Source: Plumapathes pennacea (lineage: Eukaryota > Cnidaria > Anthozoa > Antipatharia > Myriopathidae). Taken from it: a stretch of DNA of 64,000 nt. The notes beneath the pieces are model-generated. The model was not told the DNA's origin and ran no database searches. It saw nothing but the letters and a program-made list of their open reading frames with translations. Position 1 is the first letter of the stretch. Each line of letters begins with the position of its first letter. This document shows, in pieces, positions 25,101 through 39,685 of this stretch. The DNA lies in the NCBI GenBank assembly GCA_964036295.1, contig OZ038470.1:6979578-7043577 (forward strand), written 5' to 3'. Made by a program: the position numbers and the translations under genes.

Positions 25101-28100
25101 CCATTTGTGACTGCAAACTCAATCCTCAGAATTATTTCGGTGTATTTTTCATTTCTTGTATTCACTGACCATTGCGAAACAAAGGCTACATCATCGAATG
25201 AAAGAAACACTTCAACAGGCAATGTACGATACGCAGAAGAATTTTATGAGGCAACAGATGTCATGTACAGAGTAAAGCATAAAGCGTCATTGTTTTACGG
25301 CTAAAGCTCACCGTAGCTTTGGTTTCTGCTTTCGCCCTGTTATCTTCCCAAAAGTATTTCGTGTCGCCACAGAAAGTTTCGTCGGGACTAAATATTTATC
25401 GGCGACAGCGGTACCATCAAATATTTGTTTACGGCTATTCTCAAAGCTTGTGCGGTGAACGCGAGCCAAAATCTTTTCCTAAAATCCAGTTTATCCGTGC
25501 GCATTCCACAAAGCCAAATGGCGTTGAATTTGAATGGGTTGCAGTTTACTTTTTCGCTTCACTACTTATGTGTTTTCTCTTATTAACTCAATACGTTTCT
25601 TTCTATCAGGCTTTCGAGTATTCGTGCTATGTAACAAATATAAAATTGACAGCGAGGAATGTCACACGAGAGATGTTTACAATATTATTGCATTTTTGTT
25701 CACAGTGTGTTCAGTCCATTTGTGACTGCAAACTCAATCCTCAGAATTATTTCGGTGTATTTTTCATTTCTGGTATTCACTGACCATTGCGAAACAAAGG
25801 CTACATGATCGAATGAAAGAAACACTTCAACAGGCAATGTACGATAGGCAGAAGAATTTTATGAAGCAACAGATGTCATGTACAGAGTAAAGCATAAAGC
25901 GTCATTGTTTTACGGCTAAAGCTCACCGTAGCTTTGGTTTCTGCTTTCGCCCTGTTATCTTCCAAAAAGTATTTCTTGTCGCCACAGAAAGTTTCGTCGG
26001 GACTAAATATTTATCGGCGACAGCGGTACCATCAAATATTTGTTTACGGCTATTCTTTAAGCTTCCGCGGTGAACGCGAGCCAAAATCGTTCCCGAAAAT
26101 CCAGTTTATCCGTGCGCATTCCACAGAGCCAAATGGTGTTGAGTTTGGATGGGATGCAGTTAACTTTTACACACAAGTAACGAGCAATTCACTGGCCGCA
26201 TCTCGAGTTGTTTAGCGAAGTCAATTACGTCATCGCCCAGCACGTGATAATATGAACCAATCACCGTGTGCTGATCCTCGACCCACAAAAAGGAAAAAAA
26301 AAAAATTAAAATGCCGATTTTTAAGCTCTCGTGGGCCCCAGGCCCCCGCGAGCAACTACCGTATTGTAGAGGAACATTTGACTTACCGAGGAGGTAATAT
26401 TCTTGACCGCCATCAGGTAATGTTCCGATTCTTTGTCGTTGTAAGCGTCAGACCATTCGTCTTGGGGAAAACTCATGGAAACAAAAACCTTTAGATTTGG
26501 CAAACCTGAAAAGAGAGTATAGAAAACACTGAAAGTGTACACCGTGATTACACAAGCAAAAGTATAAAAACTCGAACATTTTGCCAACATAGATCGCTTT
26601 TCCAATAACAGACTTGTGGTTCTATTTTGCATCAACCAAACGTTGCTCTTACGAAGAGTTAACGATCGAAACGTCAGCTTCAAATTATTTACAGCGGCTA
26701 GTTTTCACACATCGACCCTTAGTCCATTCATTATACAGGTTATTCTCTACGCCAACACAGTCTAAATCTAGTTCTCCCGTATTCCTAGTATTCTATGTCA
26801 TGTGGGTAAAGCTTAACGCCTGAAGAGAGGTTCAAATTTACGTTTCGAGCGTTAGCCCTTCGTCGGAGCAAGTCAATTAAAAATTGAAACTTTTTCTCAC
26901 AGGGACTAGCATGCACCCAATCATACCTTTGTAGAACTGGTGCAATAAATGAGCATCATGCTGTGTTAGATGTCTCTTCCAGAGCGCCATCTCGTCAAAT
27001 TTGGCGCTGGGAAGCTGTGAGTTACCCATTCCAAGCACGAGATCTGTACCCATCTGATAGTTACCAGAGTTTGTATCTCTAAAAACAAACTCGTTGACAG
27101 CATTGCCGTTCACGTAGATGAAAACTTCCGTTTCACACTTTGTATGGAGCTTCCAGGTAAACACGTAATGTGACCAGACACTTGAAGGAGACTCAAATAC
27201 ATACTTGCATCTATATTGAACTGAACCATGAGTTCCAACCGTGACCTCTAATGATAGCTGCTCTATTGAACCCCTCGACTGATAGAATCTAAAGCCTCCG
27301 TTATGATGAAAACCAGCAAGCACGAATGTCTGTGGTTCTGCTGAATCAGTCTTTTCATAGCGTACCCAAGCCGCCACTGCTACGTCATCAACAAAATTGA
27401 GCGAAACGTCAGTTAAGAGTTTGACTGGACCAGTCAATGGGCCAATCATAACAGCTTTATCACGTGGCCCTCGCTCAACAGTTTCCAGCTGGGCGTGGTT
27501 TACCCACGTGGTGCCTTTGAAGTTCCTGCTGTCTTCCTTGCCGTCGAGTGGCCAATAGTACAGCGAATCCAGGAGAAGCTCATCAAAGGAGAAAACTGTT
27601 TGGTCTAAAACAACAGAAGGCAATGTTCATGTCATCATTAGTAACGCCTAAGTTCCGGTCCAGACGCCGCTCAACTCATGCGCCGAACCTAATTGCGAAA
27701 CTGGGTGCGGCAGTAGAGTTCTACTTGATATTTTACGTCTACTTACAAAGGCCAGTCAGCAGGAAAGGTACGTCCATCAGCTCATTTCTATTACGTGTAT
27801 CAGATCTCAAGTGCATGTCTGTACCTGACCTATATCTACATAAGCACCAAGGGTATGCTGGGACGGATTGACATGATTCCTTACCTTGGTTGAATGACGT
27901 CAGCTCTACGTCACTATCGTACGTGCAAGGGGACGACTTGATGGTGTCGTATTTTGAATGGTCAGTCGTCAAGGCGGACTCATCGTAACAGCGCCACTTA
28001 CGTTGGGGCACCAGTGAACTGGAGTCATATTTAGCATATCTTCGACCGCTGCATTGAGAACTCGGGGAAATCTCGAGCTGAGAGCAGAAACGTTCCCTTT

Positions 28101-31100
28101 TCTGTTGCGATACTGTCAAATCAAAGAGATTAAAAACACTGAATATACTAATTCTATTTTTGGGTTTGTAAATTTGAACATGTACCACTTGTGAATAAGT
28201 CACTTTCTTGTGTGGGATTCCGGCTCTAACCCCACTAAACTTCTTCTCACCCCCTCCTCCAATTCAGAAACAAAGCTTAAACGTTATATGATTTTAACCC
28301 TTTCACTCCCAAACTCGAAATACAGATGCTCTTAACCTTTTAAGAAGAAACTGTATGACTGATATAACAAGAATTGATATTTCAATCAGCTTTCATCTGA
28401 GCAAGCTATCAAAAGCCAAGTTCTCCTTTCTATATGATATAGTTCTGGTGAGAAACTGAAGGAGAAAATTGAAGACTCTTGGGAGTGGAAGGCTTAATGG
28501 CTGTCAAACGCCATAGTAAACCTGTTCCTGACTCACCTTGTCTTAACTGGCACCATTCCTCCTCTCGCTTCGTGGAGTCGCAGATACATCGACCGAGAAT
28601 CTCGTCACAAATCTCTCGGCTGGCGCACGGAGGGTCGCAAAAGGTGTCTGAACAGGAAACAGATTAATACACAGTCCACTCAGCACACCATAGACTATAG
28701 GTCTCTCGTGCGCAGCTATGTAGAACAACACAATTTTTGAAGATGTGTAACCCCTGTACTGAATGGTACCCTTCCGAGATACCTGTTGCTTCTGTTTCAG
28801 AGCGCGGCCTGATGCGAAACCTTCTTATGAAAACTAGGTTTACTCGTAAGTTCTTTTTCGTGTCAATCAAACTCATTTTTATAAGAAAGATTTTGCATTA
28901 CGCCTCGTTTTTAAACAATGGCAACAGTTAACGATAAGATAGAGTGTGATACCAGTTCTTAAGAGAACCAGATTAACTGCGTCGGTGTGTTGATAAAAAC
29001 GCTGGTGTATCAACTAAAAGTTGATCGAGGTGCTGGAACGCTATAAGAGTAATAGTAGCTGACGTTTCGAGCGTCAGCCCTTCGTCAGAGCGAATGGTAA
29101 AGATAACGAACGATAACGAATTAAACATTAGACTGTATCAACTAAACATTGGAGTGCAAACGCAAAATGTCATGAGATTTCTCAGCTGACGTACTGACTG
29201 CGTGATTTCGGAGATTTGCGTCATCACTCGCGTTTCCTAGAAAAGTTGCGCCCAGTGATCCTGTCCTCCTATTTCTTCCTAGTTTCTTTCTTTTAATGTG
29301 GATATTTTAAGAGATTAAACTAGAGCCTCAGGAGCGTATCAAATCTAGTCATGTAAGACATGTAGTGTTCTGATAATGCACCTACCGCCAATGACGAGTA
29401 CTTCAACGTCATCCACTTTCGTTTCTGAGTTTCCTGTGAAAAACGTGAAAGGGTCGGCGGGAGATTCATAACTGTTAGTGAGGTTGACCTTAAGCAGAGC
29501 CTCGTCCAGTTCAATGCTCAAGTCCTCAATGTCTGCGCCGCCAAAGTAAGGCACTTTGTGTACTGTCCGTGTAATTGCTTCGTCTCGCTTGGAAGGCAAC
29601 AGACGTATTTGTCGCGCCGAGTTTGGTTCACCAAAAGCGCTGAGGCTGAACAGAAAGGATCGCTGGCTTGGGACCATCACTGGTGTGCTTTCCACTAAAA
29701 GAAATAAATGGTTTTTAAATCGCCTACTATCTATGCAGTGCAGTAGTGTAGCACAACTTAAACAGGCACTTTCGCCGTTAATGCAGGCCAGCAACAGTCG
29801 CCGGTCATTTTTGTATTATACAAAACTAGCGGCTATCGATTATTTTCGTATCTAGTTCTGTTTTGTGCGTACAAACTGGCTTGAACTTAAAGAGGCTTAC
29901 TACACATGGCATCATGCAGTAGGAACCAGAGCGAAATCCCATATCTTGGGTGACCTAACAGTGGCAAAGCTCGCGGATGATAACATTAAACACCCGAACG
30001 CAAAGTATTAAGAGTGAGAGTGCCTCTTTAACCTCTACCAAGAACAGCCACCGTATCGTAAAGTCTACTGGCCGTTGGAGGGAAGTGGCCGTTAGCTTAG
30101 ATTCGACTCTTGCGGCAAATCTTGGGTTGACAACCGTACAGACATCCGCTTACTTTTCCAGTCTTTATCTGTAAATCCTCCAAATACAAACGAGTCCTTC
30201 CTGATAAGCGTCAGAGAAGGCCCTCGCTCGGAGCACTTTTGGAAGAACGCGCGTGTACTCCATCCGTCCGTGAGGGCCCTGTAACATGGAGCCCAGTACT
30301 TATCGCCAAATCCTGAATTCGTCATCCACTCTTTCAATCGGTCCTGGTAACTAGAGATGTGACCAATCATGACCGACTTGAATCCTGAAAAAAGACGTGT
30401 ATCTCCAGTTTAACCCGTTCATTCCTGAGCTCATAATACAAATTCTCCCAACCATTCTAGAAGCCAAATGTATAAGTGATGTAGTGAGAACTGATAGGCC
30501 AATCAGCTTTTATCTGAGCAAACTATCAAGTAGCAAATTCTCTATAGTGTGTGATATATCTCTGGTGAGAGACTGAAGGAGAAAATTGAAGTTGATCACT
30601 CAGGAGTGAAAGGGCTAACAGGTTTCACACAAACATGGGTAAAAAATTCCATGACTTTTCCCTGACTTTTAGAATAATTCGGTGTGCCTACAAAATTGAC
30701 AGCTATTACAAACTATGACACGTAATGCCCTCGCAGCAAAATGTTTTAATGCTTGTCACAAAGTTTCAAAAAAAAAATTTATCAACCATCGGCTCTAAAC
30801 TTAATTCGATAGAAATCTAAAATTCTATGACTTTCTATGACCTGAACACATTTTTCTAAATTCCATGACTTCCTCTGGTCTGGGACTCAAATTTCTTCAT
30901 GGCTTTCACCCTTTTAACTTAGAATTAGACTAATAAATTACCCCAGCCTGTACTGCAGATTGTTTTATCTTTGTGACAAAACTCTCAGATCCTGATCAGA
31001 GCTTTGTCTTTAGGCAGAGACAAGAACTCCCAATCTACTTAATTTAATGTCTATCGGTATTACCTCTTATCTGTATCTGCGCATGTCTTGGAATAAGGCT

Positions 31101-34100
31101 GCAGTCATCATTTACTCCAATAGTGATTCTATCGACGGCGATATCGCCACGGTAACCACTCCCAGTAACGCTTTCAAAGAAGATCTGCATTGCGAAAAGA
31201 GAGTCGTTAAAAATAAAAAATAAAATGGATAATTCTTTATTGTGAATTCCCCTACCGGCTGTGCAAACAGAAAGCTCACCTTGAATGAGCGTGTAACGTG
31301 TATTGGCACCTCTGCAGTCTTCCAGCCTTCCCCCTGGTCGCCCGCCAGCCTCCACAACAGAGTCTTTGTCTTCAAGTCTCCGTCTTGTACCAGAAAGGCG
31401 CTCAAACGGCCAGTGTCCTGTCCAAGCATGTGATACCGAAACTTCAGACAGTTGTGCGTTTCGATAACGTACGGGCCGTCGAGTCGAGCCAGAGTGCCTG
31501 TTACTGCAGGGTAAGACGCCTCTGAGAACACATAGCTCATAGCTGGAACTGCAAGTGGAGATTACAGAAAGCAGCATCAGTTTCAAAAGCCGAAAGCCGA
31601 GGCACTGGAAACGCACGTTGAGAAGTTTTTGTTGAGCGGTGTCACAAAAAATGCAGTACGAAAAACGGAATATGAAAAAGGTGCGTGGTTCGGCTGACAT
31701 AAAGGCTGTCTTCTTTCTACAGGTATTCCACCAGTCAAGCACTTAAACACGAGCTTCTGGTTTGGGAGAATGAGCGACCATTCCCCATGTTTCGACTTTA
31801 AAACAAGTTATTTTATTTATGGCTTTCAGGGCTAGCATCAACATCAGTATCACAGCTGTAAACTGAAGCATTAGAAACGCACAAAAATGCCACTTGCGTC
31901 TGAAAGACCCATCTTCGTTTTTGTTGGCTATTTAGTTATTTTCAAATTACTTTGAGACAACTGTGAACAAATATGGTCCGTTCGCTCAGGAACAAAGACA
32001 AATTTTCCAGCTCACAACAAAATACAATAAACTATTTATTTATTGCGGTTGAGTAAAACACTTGCCTGGTTCAGAGGGACAACTCGAGGGCACAACCTGG
32101 ACATTTCCACGCGCATGCGCCTTGAGTTCTGTCCACACAACAACATCTCCCGCAACACGTTCACATATCCTGTACATCCGGGAGATTGTGCCTTTGCTCA
32201 AAGTGAAACTCCACATGTTTACTTGAGTGAGTTCTCCAACAAAAGACTTCGAAGGTTCAACGTTTCCTTGAGGCTGGCCAAAAGTGACTGTAGCAGGGCC
32301 ATCAAACGGCTCATGCAGTCCTGTATTCACAGAATATTTCAAAGCTCCCTGCACAAAAACACGTAATGATCCGTCCACGCTTTCCCATAACACACACACG
32401 TGATGCCATTTGCCGTCATCAATTTGTTCTGATAGAAGCACAAACCTGTAAAATCATAAGTCAGTCTCAGTATTTCTTATCAGGATAAACCGGAGCCAGA
32501 GCTCAAACAACGATTTATATTGCGATTCTTTATCCATGTCGAGAGCTAATGTTGGTGCTGTCTGTGGCCGCGTTAAGCCTTTTCCACCAAAAAAAAAAAA
32601 AAACCTTTTCAAAAACATCTTACTGCAGAAATCAAGTCAAACCTAAAGCCGCAAAACCTGCACCAATCGTCCAGACTAATACGGAACTGGATTACAGTCA
32701 AAATCCTTTAAGACGGACACCCTCGGGACTAAATGTCCGCGTTTCAAAGAAGTTTCCGTCTCACAGAGAATTCAGTTAAAGTAAATGACTGAAGAAACGG
32801 CAGGGACCACTCCTACCAGGGGTCCGTCTTAGAGAGGTGTCTGTCTTAGAAGAGTGTCCGCCTTAGAGAGGTGTCCGTTAAGAGGGCCGTTGATTGTATT
32901 ATGTTTTGAGTACACTGCATTGCCAGAAACAGCTTTAGACTGTGTCAGCGTGACGTGGACTGCATCAGCATAAGGTTGACGAAGATATATTGAGCGTCAT
33001 AAATGTCATATTGGCTGAGATTTCGAGCTTCGGCACAGTAACATAGTGTGTGTACTTACCATTCTTGTTTCCTCAATGTCACCATTAACTCGTTGGATCC
33101 ACGGTAAAGCAGCTGGACTTCACCAAGCAGGGGTTTAGTAACAAACGAGAAAATGGCTTGCTGCGCCACAAAAGGTTGTTTCACCCTGATCCACATGCAA
33201 GTCGTAAACGAAGTGAGGAGAAGTGAGTCGCGCTCTAACACAACGTGACCACTTCCGCTTTGACCAGGAAACACCAACTTGTACAAATCTTCTGTGACTG
33301 ACGAGAAAACATGTTCATCCACTTTAACTCAGAAGGTATCCTGTTGTGTTATCATGTTACTGTTAGGCCCAAGTCAAACGCCGTACTTTTCATAATCCGA
33401 ACTAAATCCAGCAAATCAATTGAGCACATGAGTCATTCGACGTTTGTCCCAGTTACGTTTAACTTATTTCATTAGAATCGGATCGGGCAAAGTTTGGGTC
33501 CGGCTGACTTAAGTTCGACGTTTGATTAAACCGGCAAACTTACTTAATCTGAGTCGACTTAAGTTGTAATTTAGTTGGGTTCATGAAAAGTACGGCGTTT
33601 GACCATGGTCTTACTTTTCATGCACAACATCGGTCCGTGAACGTCTCACCACGTCACACAAAACACAGATACAGCAGATAGACAGTGTGCAGGGACGAGG
33701 TTAATGTATATAGGAGCACAATACAAATGACTAAAGTTAGAAGTACATAGTTTTTCGTCGCAAAAACTCTTCTCCCTCGCCGTAACAATAATAAAAAATC
33801 TCTGAATTCCAGGGCGAGAGGGCGATGCGAGTATCGTATTTCTAGTAGTGTACACTACACAGAAGCAGCATTGTACTCGGTATGTTGTCGGTCTGTAGTC
33901 GGTAAGCGGTCGGCATGTGGTCGGTGTAACTTGTTTATTATTACCTGGTTTAGCTCCACAGTATCGTGAGGGGCAGTTGGCAACTTTGTTTAGCTTATAA
34001 ACGTAAAAGCTGCCGCAGTTCCGCACTTTTATTGTCTCTGTTCGGTTGCAACAATTGTCTTCCCCGCTGAAACAGACTTTCCGACTCACAATGCCCGCCT

Positions 34101-37100
34101 CGACCAATGGGTGTGCTCCATTCAACCAGCCTGGCGCATGCGTGCCACAGTGTTGTTCTTGAACACAAGAATCTGCCATCTGACTGCCAGCGAGTCCCGT
34201 GAAACGGTACCAACCAGTCTCCAAGCCGACGTCACATCCGGCAGAGTTGCTGTTAGAGTTCGTCTGTGCTCTGTCGAGATTGGTTAAGGACGCGTAGGAA
34301 CGGCACTCTGGTGACGCAAGGACGTCTGGGAAAATAAACAGGTTCAGTTCTAAATTAGATCACAAAATATCTTCGGCCTAAAGCGGCACGATGGTCATAT
34401 GGCTATTCGGTGAAATTTTACACAAGGGTTGAAGAGACCCAGGGTTCAGTTTGAGCCATGGATTAGGTCTAAAAAAATTGTCATTTTTAAGCCTAAAAGT
34501 GGGAAGGTATCGTCCACAATACAACTTCCTTGATGTTTTACGAGCTACAACAAGTTATTTGGTCGTTCTTTTTCAAATCAAAAACCTTGCAGTTTTTTTC
34601 CAAGTGGTTGAGAGACAGAATTCAGTAAATCCTGAAAAACCAGAGCCAGGATTATATTCATTTCTTTTCTCTGGGAAATGGGTGTCTGGATGTGCTTTTA
34701 TATCGTGAGACAGAAGAATATATGTAAGTATGTTTACAGGGGGTTGTAGTGAGGCAGTGGAGCGGTTCTTACCCTCTATAGCTGGGCGCAGTGGTTGAAT
34801 GTCGATGTCACCTTGAATGTAGAAACGCAGCTCAGACCAGCGCAGACAATTTCCGACGTACGGGGCGTCGCACATGAGATCAGCCATTTTAGACACCGTG
34901 GATGCTTCCAGTACATAGTCCCACATGTTCAATTGAGTCAGTTCACCAGAAAAGGACCTATCTTTCATAAAAGGTCCGCCGAAGCGTGCATGTTGCTGCC
35001 CGATAACAATGACAGCTGTGTCATTAATAACTTTTTCATTTAACTGAGTCTGCTCCTTTTCGCCATTAAGGAAACAATTCAATGTCCCTCCAGCTTGTTT
35101 CCACGTGATACACAAATGATGCCACTGACCCGCAGTTATTTTCGTCTTGAAAGTTATTCTAAGGAAATAAATAATGTGTTAATCAACATAAATAGTGTAC
35201 ATAGAACTATACTGTAAAACTTCAAAGACATTTACTGCATGTTTGTTGCATCTAGTCATGAAGTCAGTGATACAACAGTCAGGTGAAGCAGAGCAAGCCC
35301 CTACACCTCCATCTTGAACAGAACTAGCCATACTTACCCGGGCTTTGTCTTACTATTTCAACTAAAGCCTGGTTTCACAGCGACGCAAGCAGCAGCAGAA
35401 GCGCGAGCACAAGAGTAAAAGTTTTCCTTTTTCGTCCTTGTGCTTGTGCTTGTGCTTGCATGGGTCACTCATTTTCACGGACACATATATGGTGTGCGTC
35501 GCTTGTGAAAACCAGGCTTAAGTGAACGAGGACCAAGCTATATCTCACACAGCACAAGTTTACGCGACATCTCTCTGAGATGCTCCTATGTCTTCCGTCA
35601 GTTACCTGGTTTCACGCATCCTGACTCTTATCTTCTGGTTTCTGAGTCCAATCAAGATCGCATTGCCTTTTAAATTAGCAGCAACACTGAAAAATGTGGC
35701 CTCTGTGTCGATGACAGACATCTTTGTCCACAGACAGACGCTAAAGGCCGAGAGGTTGACGTCTCTCTCGAAGCGAGCATAGTTCTCAACTGATACAGGC
35801 TCCGGGAAAACCATCTTAAAGTCGTTTTTCTTATCGTCTATCTGTTGAGGATGCCCACGGTTCACTGGGGAATGAATAAGCAGTGTAAAGTGGCCTGGGT
35901 TATTTGCTCTGTGTTCAAACTTTGTTCAGTATTTTGACAAGCTACAATCCCGGACAAAACGCGTTGACACATGCGTTAAATGTCGTACTTTTGTCAAAAC
36001 TACCATGCTGTGAGTCATCCAGTTCCAAAGAAAACTGCTTTTAATCACGCCCCTTCCCGTATCAATGTTGAATTTGGAAGAGTTCCGGTAAGACTTTGAC
36101 GGAAAACCGTTGCTAAATAATTAATTTATCAACATTGAATGGGGGGAGGAGAGAATGTGTCAACAGTTTTGTCTGGGATTGTAGATTTATAATAAATGTG
36201 GGGGCGGATTCATTTTACCACAACTTACCTGACAAATTAATTTAGAACTAAAACGCAGTCTCTATGAGACATCTACTATAAGAGTTACGTAACGTTAAAG
36301 GTCACTCTGATATATTATCCTTTTCTTTGTTCAAAGGACTCGCAAGCTGATTCGATCATCTTACACTTCATCCGACTACACTTACCCGCCCGCAGTACTT
36401 TTACTTCGGTCAGCTGTAATTTGCCATGCGCAGTCAGTCGTCGGACGGTGACGTAACGCCCAAGACGCGAGTGAGTGCAACGGACGTGCCTCTTCCATTC
36501 ACTCAAGATAATGACCGCTGGCCTACACAAGGGGTTCGCAATGCCATCGTCAGCGGTCGTGTCCCCGATTCGTATCTCAAGCTTCCAGAACCTCGTTTGG
36601 GTGGAATCTGAAGGGAAATACAGCACTACCTCGGCGACTAACTTTGAGTTTGCCAGATCAACGCGCCACCAGGGAGAATGTTCGTAAGCTGTCGAACTGA
36701 ATTGTTCGTCGGAGGTGAGGAGGTAACGTCCGTCTACAGACAAGGAGGACTCTTTCTCCGTCGAGGATTGGGTCGTCTCCCGTTTAAGAGCGAGGTTGAG
36801 GTTTTCTAAAGGAAACAAGAATTAAAGAAACTTTTATTGGAGGACGACTCAGCTAAGTCTGTTCGTAGAATAGCCGGCCCTTTGAGAGATATTCCTATGC
36901 GTTTTCGAATGCAAAAAACGAAACTTGTTCAGCCGAACCAGAGACAAAAATGGGATTTTCTTGGAGCAGAGACGATACTCTGTTCGTTATGGCGAAGTTT
37001 AGGGAACTCTTTTGCGTCAAAGACCGCAAGCTCAGTCAGTCAGAATAACCGTTCGTTTGGGAAATGAGAATCTGTGTATTCCGGAACAGTACCAAACGAA

Positions 37101-39631
37101 CGCGCCCTTAATAATACTGACAGAGAGAGTTCAGCGACACACATCTGAAAATGCGAGAAGGCTAAAACGCACGTGGTGGGTATGACCAGTATGACCAGCT
37201 TCTGTATCCTACCTGTCAGCACATAAACATCCAGCGCGTTTGGTCCACCCATTCCCCGACCGTCGCAGTTCACGGACGGCCCGTACTTGTTGTAGGTCAC
37301 GTGTGCGTCAATTGATGACGCACACGAAACCCCTCCGTCGCGCAGTCCAAACACAGAAAATCCGCTGGTCCGCGAGGCCTGGGCGCATAAAGACGGAGAC
37401 AAAGTGCGCCAGTCCAAAGAGTGGTTCACTGCCAGAGATGAGTCGAGTTTCTCGAGAATGGGAATGTGTGCATTGGAATTCTTCGTCAAGAAACAGCCCA
37501 AGTGTCTAAAATCTGTGACAGAAGTTTTGAAAGAAGTTAGATTAGGTGAACATCTGAGATCTCTTGTCACAATGGAAAGATGCTTTTTTGCGCTCAAAAT
37601 GGATTCAATGCTAAAGATGAATGTTCTCATCCAACATGACTGAATATCGAGGCTTCAAGCTACGATCGGGGTGCTACGATTTATAGGCAATAAAATTCTG
37701 ATTGTTCTTATTGGGGGGGGGGGGGGGGGGGCTGCTTGACTGAGAAAAAAAATTCTGATCACTTGGACAGTGATACTCAGAGAATCATCGAGGTTAGTCG
37801 GATGACATTTGGCCGGACATCACTTATTTATATAAATGAGTCATTCATATCAAGTACAGACAGTAACCTCTGTCTGAGGGCAGAGAAGCCTTCTCGCATC
37901 CTCCCTTTTGCTCTTCGTCTGCGCAGCCTCCACCAAGCTGCCACTCAAGAGTCGTTGTCCAATCATTGGTCCACAAAATCCAATCATTCGATTGAACTAC
38001 AAAGGAGAAAGAACACTGCTCATTAGCTGAGTGTTATTTAACACCGCAGAAAAAGACTCCATTCTGTACAAGGATTGGCTACAACGACCAACTGCTTAAT
38101 CTAACGTTGCCGATGGACTGGTCTGTAGAATGACTTACGGAATAACTGACTGAAAAGCTTTCAAAATATAAAGTGATATCAATATAATGGAGCAACTCAC
38201 TTGACTCTTGATAGAACTTCTTAACATTCGCTTCAGGCAGCACAGTTTCCCAGATCTGTAAATCGGACAACTCAACAGCAAAGTCGGCTATTCCAGGCGC
38301 GCTGTCTTTCCCAATGACTAATAAAGTGAAGTTGTCTCGCAGACTCGTTAGAGGTCGTAGCCTTCTCTCATTTGATTCCAACACCACCATGTCGTGCTTT
38401 GTTTTATGGATTGTTTCTGCCACAACAGTGGCCTGTTTATAAAGTCTGAGTCCGTTGTTTTCACTCCAGGTAATGGTAAAGTGATACCAGTCCGACTCAG
38501 TCATCACATCAGTTGGTAATTCCACCTCCCATAAGTGTCCCGTCTGTGTCGACAGCGACACTTTGTATGTAGCACTGTAGCTGTGGTAATAAAACGAGAC
38601 GCCGGGTCCGGCGCGGGCAGGGCTACCGCTGGACAGCACGTGTCGGGCGTCATCTACAAACGTTTGAAACAAATTTATAATCACTTCCAGTATCTCTAGA
38701 AATAGCAATGGCAAAGATAGTAACAGTAGCTGCAGGAGTAACGACACGTGTAACGACATCATTCTGTCTTAAAGTTTTCTCATTGTAGATTGGGGAAGGT
38801 TCCCTAAATAGCTGTTATTGCAGTTGAGCCTGCGGTCCGATATTCCTGTTTTTCGAAGCATGCAAACGAGTCTTTCGGGTCAATACAATGCTGAAATGAC
38901 CCTTTCGCCTCACTTGTATGTCAAACCGCTGACAACTGCAATAACAGCTATTTGGATTACATAGAAAATCTGGTCATTGTTATACTACAATTGTATAAAT
39001 ATATTAGTCAGTTGCTGCTAACAAACAGCGGTAGACCAATGACATACGGGTGTTCATCTAAGTTTGTGACGTAATCAACAAACAAACTTACCTTTCTCAC
39101 ATATGAAAGCTAATTTCAAATCACACGGAAGATGAGCCAAATGCTTGCATGGGTGTGGTACAATTGCCGTGCATCTTGAAGTGCTACCCTGGTTAAACCA
39201 ACTCCAGTCATGCGTCAGGGTGGACCCGTCCAACCACACCATTTGTTCGGCGTTCATAGGATTTCGAACCAACCCAATCCAGGAAAAAGGGATCATGTGT
39301 TGTTGTGTGAAGTCTCTTTCAGCCTCAGAAGTAACTTTAACAAGGGAAGCTCCCTCTTGCTCACAGAAGTCCTGGGCACGGGTCATGCTGACCTTATCAG
39401 CTGAAAAGTAGTAACAGGAACCCTGGAAATATCTCCAGTTTTTAGGACAATGACCTGAAATATGACCAAAAATTACTAAGTTGACTCTCTAGTCCTGTGT
39501 AGTGGTATACCTCGCGGCAGCAACAGTTGCAGTTGCAACAGTATAAAAGTGTTATAGCAATAATAGTAGCAGTAGTAGGGGTAGACTAGCAATAATAATA
39601 GTACTAGTGGTCGTAATAGTTGTTAGCACTT

Positions 39632-39685
<54 letters not shown>

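Noticed and set aside
31242..31280. MAM exon continuing as VSFLFAQPVG
   Set aside because: A strong GTGAGC donor after TTCAAG joins in phase to IFFESVTGSGYRGD, the expected MAM strand; the longer reading is intron.
31560..31742. LDWWNTC stretch as the missing start of the MAM domain
   Set aside because: It lacks the surrounding MAM residues and has no donor and acceptor pair in phase 1.
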